A DNA stretch of 64,000 bases from Galbibacter sp048266365 (GTDB taxonomy: Bacteria; Bacteroidota; Bacteroidia; Flavobacteriales; Flavobacteriaceae). A program made the translations under genes and the position numbers. The notes under the pieces were generated by a model, which searched no databases, was not told where the DNA came from, and was given only the letters and a program-made list of their open reading frames with translations. How positions within the stretch are numbered: position 1 is the first letter of the stretch; every line of letters begins with the position of its first letter. The stretch is taken from the NCBI RefSeq assembly GCF_048266365.1, contig NZ_JBLWZP010000007.1:1-64000 (forward strand). Reading direction: 5' to 3'. Below are positions 24,477-32,477 of the stretch, piece by piece.

Positions 24477-24505
24477 TTGTAGTTTCACAAAAATACCGAT
24501 ATTTG
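24477..24505 (+). promoter_or_regulatory. Candidate promoter of fbp
   Basis: TTG (24477-24479) and GATATTTG (24498-24505) are 18 bases apart; the -7 box has one mismatch to TAnnTTTG. The expected start near 24512 supports translation from the ATG at 24531 rather than the GTG at 24507. Confidence 0.45.
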
Positions 24506-24530
24506 TGTGCTTAAAAACTTAAAATACGTC

Positions 24531-25538
24531 ATGACAAAAAAAAATCAAACTCTTGGAGAGTTTATTATTGAAAATCAAAAAGCTTTTCCCTATTCCACAG
24601 GGGAGTTGTCAAAATTAATCAATGCCATACGCCTTGCTGCTAAGGTGGTTAACTATGAAGTGAATAAAGCGGGCTTAGTGGATATACTCGGTTCCAGTGG
24701 AGAGATAAATACACAGGGAGAGGATCAGCAAAAGCTGGATGTGTTGGCTAATGAGAAATTTATTCAATCTTTGACCAATAGAGAGATTGTTTGTGGTATT
24801 GCCTCTGAGGAAGAAGATGATTTTGTGGTGATAAATAGCCATGATAACAATCATCAAAATAAATATGTGGTGCTTTTCGATCCCTTAGACGGTTCAAGTA
24901 ATATTGATGTTAATGTTTCTGTCGGTTCCATTTTTTCCGTTTATCGACGAATTACCCCTATAGGAACCCCTGTGAGTATGGAGGATTTCTTACAACCGGG
25001 AAGACAACAAGTAGCTGCCGGTTATGTCATTTACGGAACTTCTACCATGTTGGTTTATACCACAGGGCATGGTGTTAATGGATTTACCTTAAACCCCGCC
25101 ATAGGAACTTTTTATTTATCGCATCCCAATATGCAGTATCCAAAGGATGGAAGGATTTATTCCGTGAATGAAGGGAACTATGTGCATTTTCCTGAGGGAG
25201 TTAAAAAGTATATCAAATATTGTCAAGAAGAGAAAGATGATAGGCCTTATACCTCGAGGTACATCGGATCACTTGTATCTGACTTTCATAGAAACATGAT
25301 AAAAGGTGGGATATTTATCTATCCGAAAAGCAGTTTGTCCAACAATGGAAAATTACGTTTATTATATGAATGTAATCCTATGGCATTTATTGCAGAACAA
25401 GCGGGTGGAAGTGCAAGCGACGGAAGTCAACCTATACTAGATGTTGTACCAGCTTCATTACATCAACGAATTCCATTTTTCTGTGGAAGTGAAAACATGG
25501 TTGCCAAGGCAGAGGAGTTTATAGCTAAGTACAACTAA
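24531..25538 (+). CDS. fbp: Class I fructose-1,6-bisphosphatase
   Basis: This is the gluconeogenic phosphatase that converts fructose 1,6-bisphosphate to fructose 6-phosphate. Class I motifs are present: GEINTQGEDQQKLDVLANE, EEDDFVVI, the metal-binding core FDPLDGSSNIDVNVSVGSIF (from about residue 108), RYIGSLVSDFHRNMIKGGIF and the C-terminal KLRLLYECNPMAFIAEQAGG. Length from the ATG is 335 residues, normal. The GTG eight codons upstream overlaps the predicted transcription start, so it was not chosen. It fits with PEP carboxykinase elsewhere in the window as part of gluconeogenesis. Confidence 0.96.
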   Translation: MTKKNQTLGEFIIENQKAFPYSTGELSKLINAIRLAAKVVNYEVNKAGLVDILGSSGEINTQGEDQQKLDVLANEKFIQSLTNREIVCGIASEEEDDFVVINSHDNNHQNKYVVLFDPLDGSSNIDVNVSVGSIFSVYRRITPIGTPVSMEDFLQPGRQQVAAGYVIYGTSTMLVYTTGHGVNGFTLNPAIGTFYLSHPNMQYPKDGRIYSVNEGNYVHFPEGVKKYIKYCQEEKDDRPYTSRYIGSLVSDFHRNMIKGGIFIYPKSSLSNNGKLRLLYECNPMAFIAEQAGGSASDGSQPILDVVPASLHQRIPFFCGSENMVAKAEEFIAKYN

Positions 25539-25579
25539 CCGCATGAAGAAACCTTGTCTAAAGGCGTCTTCATGCGGTT
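25537..25579. terminator. Hairpin between fbp and the TerB-like gene
   Basis: AACCGCATGAAGA (25537-25549) pairs perfectly over 13 bp with TCTTCATGCGGTT (25567-25579). The left arm overlaps the fbp stop codon. No long T tract follows directly, so it may also protect mRNA ends. It separates convergent genes. Confidence 0.75.
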
Positions 25580-25601
25580 ACTGTGAGTTTTGTTTCTTAG
25601 T

Positions 25602-26036
25602 CTAGGCCGGAACTAAATTTCTGATGCCATCTGAAAAGGCATCAAAATCAGCACCGTCATGAATTAATTCCAGTGCTTTTGTAGTAACTATATCTATGGC
25701 ATCTGATCGGAAACCAAGGCCGATTGCGAGTCTTTTAAGTACTCGTATTTCGTCTTCATCTTCTATATGATCAGAATATATCATACGAACTATATCGTAA
25801 AGGCGTTCTAATCTGGATTCGTAAGATACTGGTGGGTTAACTGGAAAAGCAGTAGGATTTTCCAATACTTTCAAGTATAGCTCATTGGAGATGTCCAAGT
25901 TGTCGGCGAGGCGATCCAAAAAGGCCTTTTCCTCAGCATTAATTCCACCATCGGAAATGGCAACTCTTACTATTGCCGCAAAATGATCACGGTTTCTGTC
26001 GCGGAACCCTGGTGAATATAGATCTGAAATTGACAT
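25602..26036 (-). CDS. TerB-like tellurite-resistance-type protein
   Basis: A 144-residue all-helical cytosolic protein. The pattern of acidic helices (VRVAISDGGINAEEKAFLDRLADNL, read in parts, and MIYSDHIEDEDEIRVLKRLAIGLGF) matches the TerB/DjlA-N fold, which has paired DG.I...E metal-binding loops. Despite the family name, the role is unclear; such proteins are general and widespread in flavobacteria, often convergent to fbp as here. A -7-like TATCTTTG lies on the minus strand at 26067-26060. Confidence 0.8.
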   Translation of the reverse strand: MSISDLYSPGFRDRNRDHFAAIVRVAISDGGINAEEKAFLDRLADNLDISNELYLKVLENPTAFPVNPPVSYESRLERLYDIVRMIYSDHIEDEDEIRVLKRLAIGLGFRSDAIDIVTTKALELIHDGADFDAFSDGIRNLVPA

Positions 26037-26359
26037 TGATAAAAGATTTTTGTGATCGACAAAGATAAGTAAACCAACAGATTAATTGATTATATTTTTT
26101 GTGATTTTGAATTTAGTTAAAATCGTGTGATTGCACGGTGTAATCACTAGCTATTAACGCAAATACTTTAGTTTGATTTAGAATTAAAACGGAGTCTTTT
26201 AAGGTTGTTTATTTTAGGAGAATTGTAAATTTGAAAGACTCCTAATTGATCTTTAATAACTCTTTATAGTTTCTGTTTTAAACTCCCTTTAGATTCCGTA
26301 TTTTTAAGCTTTTAAAGTCAATGCGACTAATATCTTCAATTCTAAATAGATAGTGTAAT
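26037..26359. other. 323-base divergent gap between TerB-like gene and dnaE
   Basis: No gene is visible. The gap contains the TerB-like gene's -7 element and an inverted repeat, GGAGTCTTT (26191-26199) with AAAGACTCC (26234-26242), a perfect 9-bp stem around a 34-base loop. Upstream of the dnaE ATG the leader is AT-rich, and no convincing consensus promoter was found. Confidence 0.5.
26060..26067 (-). promoter_or_regulatory. Candidate -7 promoter element of the TerB-like gene
   Basis: The minus strand reads TATCTTTG, an exact TAnnTTTG match, 24 bases before the ATG at 26036. A -33 TTG at normal spacing was not found. Confidence 0.4.
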
Positions 26360-29300
26360 ATGTACCTGATTTTTGATACAGAAACTACCGGATTACCGAA
26401 ACGATGGGACGCTCCTATAAGTGATGTGGATAATTGGCCAAGAGCCGTCCAGATCGCTTGGCAGCTGCATGATGAGATGGGAGTTGTGATCGACCATCAG
26501 GATTATTTAATTAATCCTGAAGGATTTAACATTCCTTTTGATGCTGAAAAAATCCACGGGATTTCGACCGAACTTGCCCAAGAACAAGGTATTGCTCTAC
26601 AAGATGTTCTAGAGAAGTTTTCTAAGGCACTTGAGCAAACCAAATTTATAGTTGGTCAAAATGTTGGTTTTGATATCAATATTATGGGGGCGGAGTTCTA
26701 CCGCTTAGGTGTGGCTAATGCCATGGAGAATCTTCCTGTTCTCGATACCTGTACTGAGGTCACCGCTAGTTTGTGTCAAATTCCCGGAGGCAGGGGTGGT
26801 AAATTTAAGCTGCCAACTTTGACGGAACTACACGAATTTTTGTTTCAGCAACCTTTTGCGGAGGCACATAATGCTACTGCGGATGTAGAAGCCACTACTC
26901 GATGTTTTTTAGAATTGATTCGCAGGGAAGTATTTACCAAAGAAGAATTGGATGTTACTGAGGATTATTACAGAAACTTTTCTGAAAAAAATCCTTCACC
27001 TATACAACTTATAGGGTTAAAACATATCAACCTAAAAGAAGCTTCTGACAAGATCCGTAAAGAGCTTGCTAAACAGGCTCCTGATGAAGAATTATCCAAA
27101 GAGGAACTTCATAAAAATATTAAAGATCTTGAAGGTGCGACCTTTGCGCACCTTCATAATTATACACAGTTCTCCATTCTACAGGCTACGACTAGTATTT
27201 CTGATTTAGTAAGAGCAACTTCTCAGCAAAATATGCCTGCCGTCTCTATTACCGATATGAGTAATATGATGGGAGCTTTTCACTTTGTTAAGGAAGTTGG
27301 TAATCACAACAAAGCAGCACAGGCCAAAAATAAAGAAGATCAGGAGGCCGGAAACCCACCATCACAGGTATTGATTAAGCCTATCGTTGGATGTACGCTG
27401 AATGTATGTGAAAATCATTTGGATAAATCTGTAAAGGATAATGGATATCAAATTGTGATGTTGGCTAAGAGTAAAGAAGGCTATCACAATCTCGCCAAAA
27501 TGTCTTCCATTGCTTATACCAAGGGCTTCTATTACGTTCCTCGTATTGATAGGAAAGTGGTAGAGCAGTATAAGAAAGATATCATTGTCTTCACTGGAAA
27601 CCTTTATGGTGAGGTGCCTTCTAAACTTTTAAATGTTGGAGAGGTTCAGGCAGAGGAAGCACTTTTATGGTGGAAGGAACAATTTGAGGAAGATCTCTAT
27701 GTGGAGGTCATCCGTCACAATCAAGAAGATGAAAATCGTGTTAATGGAGATTTAATCAAATTAGCTCAGAAACACGATCTTAAACTAGTCGCAACCAACA
27801 ACACCTATTACATCAATAAGGATGATGCTAACGCACACGATATTTTACTTTGTGTAAAGGACGGGGAGAAAAAAAACACCCCTATCGGACGTGGACGTGG
27901 ATATAGGTATGGATTGCCAAATCAAGAATATTACTATAAGAGTGACAAAGAAATGAAGTCACTATTTAAAGATATTCCGGAGGCGATATTTTCCATACAG
28001 GAGATTATAGATAAGGTAGAGCCCTATGAATTGGCGAGAGATGTATTATTGCCTGCCTTTGATATCCCAGAGCAATTCCAGGTAGAAGAGGATCAAAATG
28101 ATAATGGAAAAAGAGGTGAGAACAAGTATTTAAAACACCTCACCTATGAGGGTGCCAAGAGGCGATACCCTGAGATCACTGATGAAATAAAGGAGCGACT
28201 TGATTTTGAACTTAGCGTTATTGAAAATACCGGTTATCCCGGATATTTCCTTATTGTTCAAGACTTCATAGCCGCAGCACGAGAAATGGATGTGTCCGTA
28301 GGACCAGGCCGTGGCTCTGCGGCCGGGTCAGCTGTAGCTTACTGCTTGGGAATTACCAATTTGGATCCCATTGCATACGACCTGCTATTTGAGCGTTTCT
28401 TGAATCCTGATAGGGTGTCCTTACCCGATATTGATATTGACTTTGACGATGAAGGTCGTAGTAGGGTTATGGATTATGTGATCGAAAAATATGGTGCTAA
28501 TCAAGTGGCTCAAATTATCACTTATGGTACCATGGCTGCAAAGTCTTCCATTAGGGATACTGCCAGGGTATTGGATTTACCGCTTCACGACGCAGATCGG
28601 ATCGCCAAGCTTATCCCCAATATGAAATTGGCCAAAATATTTGGATTGGAGGATAGTAAATTAAAGGAAAGCCTTCGTGCTGAAGAACTTGAAAAAGTAT
28701 TTGAGCTCAAAAACATTTCTGAAGGTGATGATCTCGAGGCTCTTACCGTCAATCAGGCAAGAGTATTAGAAGGGTCGCTCAGAAACACAGGTATCCACGC
28801 TTGCGGGGTGATCATTACTCCTGATGACATTACCAAGTTCGTGCCTGTATCAACTGCGAAAGACTCTGATTTATATGTTACTCAGTTTGACAACTCTGTG
28901 GTAGAGAGTGCCGGACTGTTGAAAATGGATTTCTTGGGGCTAAAAACATTGACCCTAATCAAAGATACCGTCAAACTGGTGAAATTCAAACACGGAATTG
29001 ATTTAAATCCAGATGAATTTCCTTTAGATGATCTGAAAACTTATGAACTCTTTCAGGCCGGAGAAACCGTTGGGATATTCCAATATGAATCTGCCGGGAT
29101 GCAAAAGCACATGAAAGATTTAAAGCCTACTGTTTTTGCTGACTTGATTGCGATGAACGCATTATATCGTCCGGGTCCCTTAGAATACATCCCGAGCTTT
29201 ATTAGAAGGAAGCATGGTGATGAACCCATTGTCTATGATTTGGATGCCATGGAGGAATATCTCAAGGAAACTTACGGTATTACTGTTTATCAGGAACAGG

Positions 29301-30742
29301 TGATGTTACTTTCCCAAAAACTTGCAGGCTTTACAAAGGGTGAAGCAGATATGCTTCGAAAAGCCATGGGTAAGAAAATATTTGCCCTCTTGGAGCAGTT
29401 AAAACCAAAGTTCCTCGATGGTGGTGAACAAAAAGGGCATCAGCGGAATGTTTTAGAAAAAGTATGGAAGGATTGGGAGGCCTTTGCCAGTTATGCATTT
29501 AATAAATCGCACTCCACTTGTTATGCTTGGATTGGATATCAAACTGCTTACCTAAAAGCAAATTATCCGGCAGAGTACATGGCTGCCGTACTTTCGAACA
29601 ACATGAATGACATTAAACAGGTAACCTTCTTTTTAGAGGAGTGTAAGCGTATGGGAATCCAGGTTTTGGGTCCAGATGTGAACGAATCCTTCTATAAGTT
29701 TACCGTAAATGATATGGGTGCTATTCGTTTTGGAATGGGTGCTGTAAAAGGTGTAGGTAGAGCAGCTGTGGAAACCATTGTAGATTGTAGAAAAGACGGA
29801 AAATACAGGTCTGTTTTTGATTTAGCCAAACGTATAGACCTGCGTTCAGCCAATAAAAAGGCATTTGAAAACCTAGCTTTAGCAGGTGGTTTTGATTCAT
29901 TTTCTACTACACATAGAGCACAGTATTTTCACCACGAAGGAGATGGGGTTTCATTTTTGGAAAAGGCTGTAAAATACGGATCTAAATATCAGGATAATAA
30001 AAATTCAGCTCAGGTGAGTTTGTTTGGAGAATCCAGTGATGTGCAAATTCCGGAACCGGAGGTGCCGCCTTGTGAAACTTGGGGGACTATGGAAAAACTA
30101 CGACGGGAAAAAGAGGTTGTTGGAATTTATATCTCCGGGCATCCCTTGGACGATTTTAAAACCGAAATCTCAGTGTTTTGTAACGGTAATATAGGATTGT
30201 TCAATCACTTGGAAGAAATGGTTAATAAAGAAATTTCTTTTGCAGGAGTTATTTCTGATGTGCAACACAGAACCTCAAAGAACGGTAAGGGCTGGGCAGC
30301 CTTCACTGTTGAAGACTATAATGAATCCTTTGAGTTTAGGATCTTCGGTGAAGAATACCTGAAATTCCGTCACTTCTTAATGCTGAATTCTTTTATCTAT
30401 ATCAAGGCTTTCGTCCGAGAAGGATGGACCAACAGAGACACAGGTAAAAAAGGAGATCCCAGGTTACAGTTTAATATTATGGAACAGCTCCAAGATGTAC
30501 TGGAAAAGTACGCAAGGAAATTGACCATTCACCTTAAGCTAGAAGAATTAGAGGAAGAACGAATCAGGAACTTAAAGGAACTGATTTCTCTTCATAGTGG
30601 TGATCGGACACTGAATTTTGTAGTGCATGAAGAAGAAAACAAAATCAAATTAACCATGCCATCTAGAAAACAAAAGGTTCAGATATCCAACGAGCTTTTA
30701 GTAGAGTTAAAAAATCAGGAATTGGTGTATAAGTTAAATTGA
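26360..30742 (+). CDS. dnaE: DNA polymerase III alpha subunit with fused N-terminal exonuclease
   Basis: A 1460-residue replicative polymerase. Residues 1-~195 are a DEDDh exonuclease (YLIFDTETTGLP, then HNATADVEATTRC), so proofreading is built in rather than supplied by a separate epsilon chain. The PHP domain starts near 260 (THLHNYTQFS-like: AHLHNYTQFSIL), where some metal ligands of canonical PHP domains are replaced. Polymerase core follows, with the catalytic aspartates in PDIDIDFDDEGR (Asp690, Asp692), GPGRGSAAGS and FQYESAGMQKHM. HhH and OB regions follow. A beta-clamp-binding motif QVSLF lies at 1218-1222. This arrangement is the norm in flavobacteria. The gene is convergent with glpD. 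Confidence 0.96.
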   Translation: MYLIFDTETTGLPKRWDAPISDVDNWPRAVQIAWQLHDEMGVVIDHQDYLINPEGFNIPFDAEKIHGISTELAQEQGIALQDVLEKFSKALEQTKFIVGQNVGFDINIMGAEFYRLGVANAMENLPVLDTCTEVTASLCQIPGGRGGKFKLPTLTELHEFLFQQPFAEAHNATADVEATTRCFLELIRREVFTKEELDVTEDYYRNFSEKNPSPIQLIGLKHINLKEASDKIRKELAKQAPDEELSKEELHKNIKDLEGATFAHLHNYTQFSILQATTSISDLVRATSQQNMPAVSITDMSNMMGAFHFVKEVGNHNKAAQAKNKEDQEAGNPPSQVLIKPIVGCTLNVCENHLDKSVKDNGYQIVMLAKSKEGYHNLAKMSSIAYTKGFYYVPRIDRKVVEQYKKDIIVFTGNLYGEVPSKLLNVGEVQAEEALLWWKEQFEEDLYVEVIRHNQEDENRVNGDLIKLAQKHDLKLVATNNTYYINKDDANAHDILLCVKDGEKKNTPIGRGRGYRYGLPNQEYYYKSDKEMKSLFKDIPEAIFSIQEIIDKVEPYELARDVLLPAFDIPEQFQVEEDQNDNGKRGENKYLKHLTYEGAKRRYPEITDEIKERLDFELSVIENTGYPGYFLIVQDFIAAAREMDVSVGPGRGSAAGSAVAYCLGITNLDPIAYDLLFERFLNPDRVSLPDIDIDFDDEGRSRVMDYVIEKYGANQVAQIITYGTMAAKSSIRDTARVLDLPLHDADRIAKLIPNMKLAKIFGLEDSKLKESLRAEELEKVFELKNISEGDDLEALTVNQARVLEGSLRNTGIHACGVIITPDDITKFVPVSTAKDSDLYVTQFDNSVVESAGLLKMDFLGLKTLTLIKDTVKLVKFKHGIDLNPDEFPLDDLKTYELFQAGETVGIFQYESAGMQKHMKDLKPTVFADLIAMNALYRPGPLEYIPSFIRRKHGDEPIVYDLDAMEEYLKETYGITVYQEQVMLLSQKLAGFTKGEADMLRKAMGKKIFALLEQLKPKFLDGGEQKGHQRNVLEKVWKDWEAFASYAFNKSHSTCYAWIGYQTAYLKANYPAEYMAAVLSNNMNDIKQVTFFLEECKRMGIQVLGPDVNESFYKFTVNDMGAIRFGMGAVKGVGRAAVETIVDCRKDGKYRSVFDLAKRIDLRSANKKAFENLALAGGFDSFSTTHRAQYFHHEGDGVSFLEKAVKYGSKYQDNKNSAQVSLFGESSDVQIPEPEVPPCETWGTMEKLRREKEVVGIYISGHPLDDFKTEISVFCNGNIGLFNHLEEMVNKEISFAGVISDVQHRTSKNGKGWAAFTVEDYNESFEFRIFGEEYLKFRHFLMLNSFIYIKAFVREGWTNRDTGKKGDPRLQFNIMEQLQDVLEKYARKLTIHLKLEELEEERIRNLKELISLHSGDRTLNFVVHEEENKIKLTMPSRKQKVQISNELLVELKNQELVYKLN

Positions 30743-30771
30743 GTTCGAGCTAGCTTTTGACATTGTAGTGC

Positions 30772-32421
30772 TCAGTGAAGTTCACTGTCCTTAATGGCCT
30801 TTAGGAGTTTAGATCTTTCTTCTTCCACTTGGGATTCACTTGCCTTAAACTGCTGTTTGTATTCAAGTAAAATGGTGTCTAGTTGGTCCTTCAGGCTTTG
30901 AATGTCAAAAAACAGACGACCTGTTCTTCGGATAAAGAAATCCGATGGGGTGGCTATCATTTCATATGCAAGGCAAAACCGGAACTCTGCTTGTATCAGT
31001 TTTTTGTGGATGTCTATGTCACTTAAAGTCGCATATATTTTTAAAATCTCCTCGATTTGTTTGCCATAAGTGGTAACCAAAAACCAGGCGTCGTATTGCG
31101 TAAATCCTAATGGCACTATGCGCTCAGAAATTTGTTGGATGTATTGTTTCACATCCTCATAATTTTCCCAAGGGCCGCCGCTAATTTTAATAGTATCAGT
31201 ATAACAGTCTTTAAGTGCATCACGCTTTTGCTTTTCGATATGATGGATCACTTTATCTACTGCTCGCTCCGCCATTTTCCTATAGCCTGTAAGTTTTCCG
31301 CCTGCGATGCTAATGAGCTGGGAAGGTGAGATAAAAATCTCGTCCTTTCTGGATAGTTCCGAAGGTGATTTCCCCTCTTGTTGGATTAATGGTCTTAGGC
31401 CTGCCCAAGAAGAGATCACGTCTTCAAGAGTGAGATTAATTTTGGGAAACATATGATTTACCGCTTCAATGAGATAAATTGCATCCACAACTTCGGTACG
31501 CACTTCTTCTTTGTTTTGCTGATAAATTGTATCCGTTGTTCCCACATAAGTTACCTTACCTCTGGGGATGGCGAAGATCATTCTCCCGTCGGGAACGTCG
31601 AAGTATATGGATTGAGTTATGGGAAGCTTTTCATGTGGAAATACTAAATGTACCCCTTTGGTGAGTTGTAGGGTGTCTCCCTGCACGCTTTTGTTAAGAT
31701 GTCTAATCTCATCAACCCAGGGACCGGTTGCATTGATAATGTTAGCGGCTTGTACTTCGTACTGTTGATTTAGTATGTGGTCATAAACCTTTACACCTTT
31801 TACGAGTTTGTCCTTGTATATAAACTCTTGGACTTCGGAGTAATTGATGGCAGTGGCATCATAGCGTAATGCGGTCTTGATAACCTCTAGCGTTAGCCTG
31901 GCATCATCAGTCCTGTATTCGGCATAATACCCAGCGCCTTTTAGAATTTTTTTGGGCAGTAAGGGTTCCTTTTCCAAGGCCTGTTTCTTGTCGAGCATTT
32001 GTCGTTGATCCTCGCCTTCAACATCAGCTAATATATCATATATTTTAAGGCCTATAGAAGTCAACCATTTTCCATAGGAGCCTTTTTCAACAAGAGGGAG
32101 CAGCATTTTTTCCGGCTGCACCAAATGAGGAGCCAATTTGTGAACAATAGCCCGTTCGGTACCAACTTCTTTAACTAACCAAAAATCAAATTGCTTTAAA
32201 TACCGCAGACCTCCATGGACCAGTTTAGTGGATTTGCTACTGGTGCCCGAGGCGAAATCTCCCTTCTCAATTAACAGTGTTTTTAATCCTCGAGATGCGG
32301 CGTCCAAGAGTATTCCGGCACCTGTGATACCACCGCCGATTACGATTAGATCGTAACTGGTGGTACGAATTGTATTGACATTTTCTGTTCTGTGGAGGTT
32401 TGAAAAAGAGTTGATGTTCAT
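30772..32421 (-). CDS. glpD: Glycerol-3-phosphate dehydrogenase (FAD-dependent)
   Basis: A 549-residue flavoenzyme of the inner membrane surface that oxidises sn-glycerol 3-phosphate to dihydroxyacetone phosphate and passes electrons to quinone. The FAD-binding motif is VIGGGITGAGI near residue 30, followed by EKGDFASGTSSKSTKLVHGGLRYL (in pieces). Other signs are NATGPWVDEI, TKGVHLVFPHEKLP, YVGTTDT and SIAGGKLTGYRKMAE. The C-terminal DAO_C domain is present. The start is the ATG at 32421. It lies 56 bases after the pbpC stop on the same strand, so it may be read from the same long minus-strand transcript. Confidence 0.95.
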   Translation of the reverse strand: MNINSFSNLHRTENVNTIRTTSYDLIVIGGGITGAGILLDAASRGLKTLLIEKGDFASGTSSKSTKLVHGGLRYLKQFDFWLVKEVGTERAIVHKLAPHLVQPEKMLLPLVEKGSYGKWLTSIGLKIYDILADVEGEDQRQMLDKKQALEKEPLLPKKILKGAGYYAEYRTDDARLTLEVIKTALRYDATAINYSEVQEFIYKDKLVKGVKVYDHILNQQYEVQAANIINATGPWVDEIRHLNKSVQGDTLQLTKGVHLVFPHEKLPITQSIYFDVPDGRMIFAIPRGKVTYVGTTDTIYQQNKEEVRTEVVDAIYLIEAVNHMFPKINLTLEDVISSWAGLRPLIQQEGKSPSELSRKDEIFISPSQLISIAGGKLTGYRKMAERAVDKVIHHIEKQKRDALKDCYTDTIKISGGPWENYEDVKQYIQQISERIVPLGFTQYDAWFLVTTYGKQIEEILKIYATLSDIDIHKKLIQAEFRFCLAYEMIATPSDFFIRRTGRLFFDIQSLKDQLDTILLEYKQQFKASESQVEEERSKLLKAIKDSELH

Positions 32422-32477
32422 TGGGAATATGATTCTTTACTATTTATGAATATACGAATTATTATGGATATTTAAAC

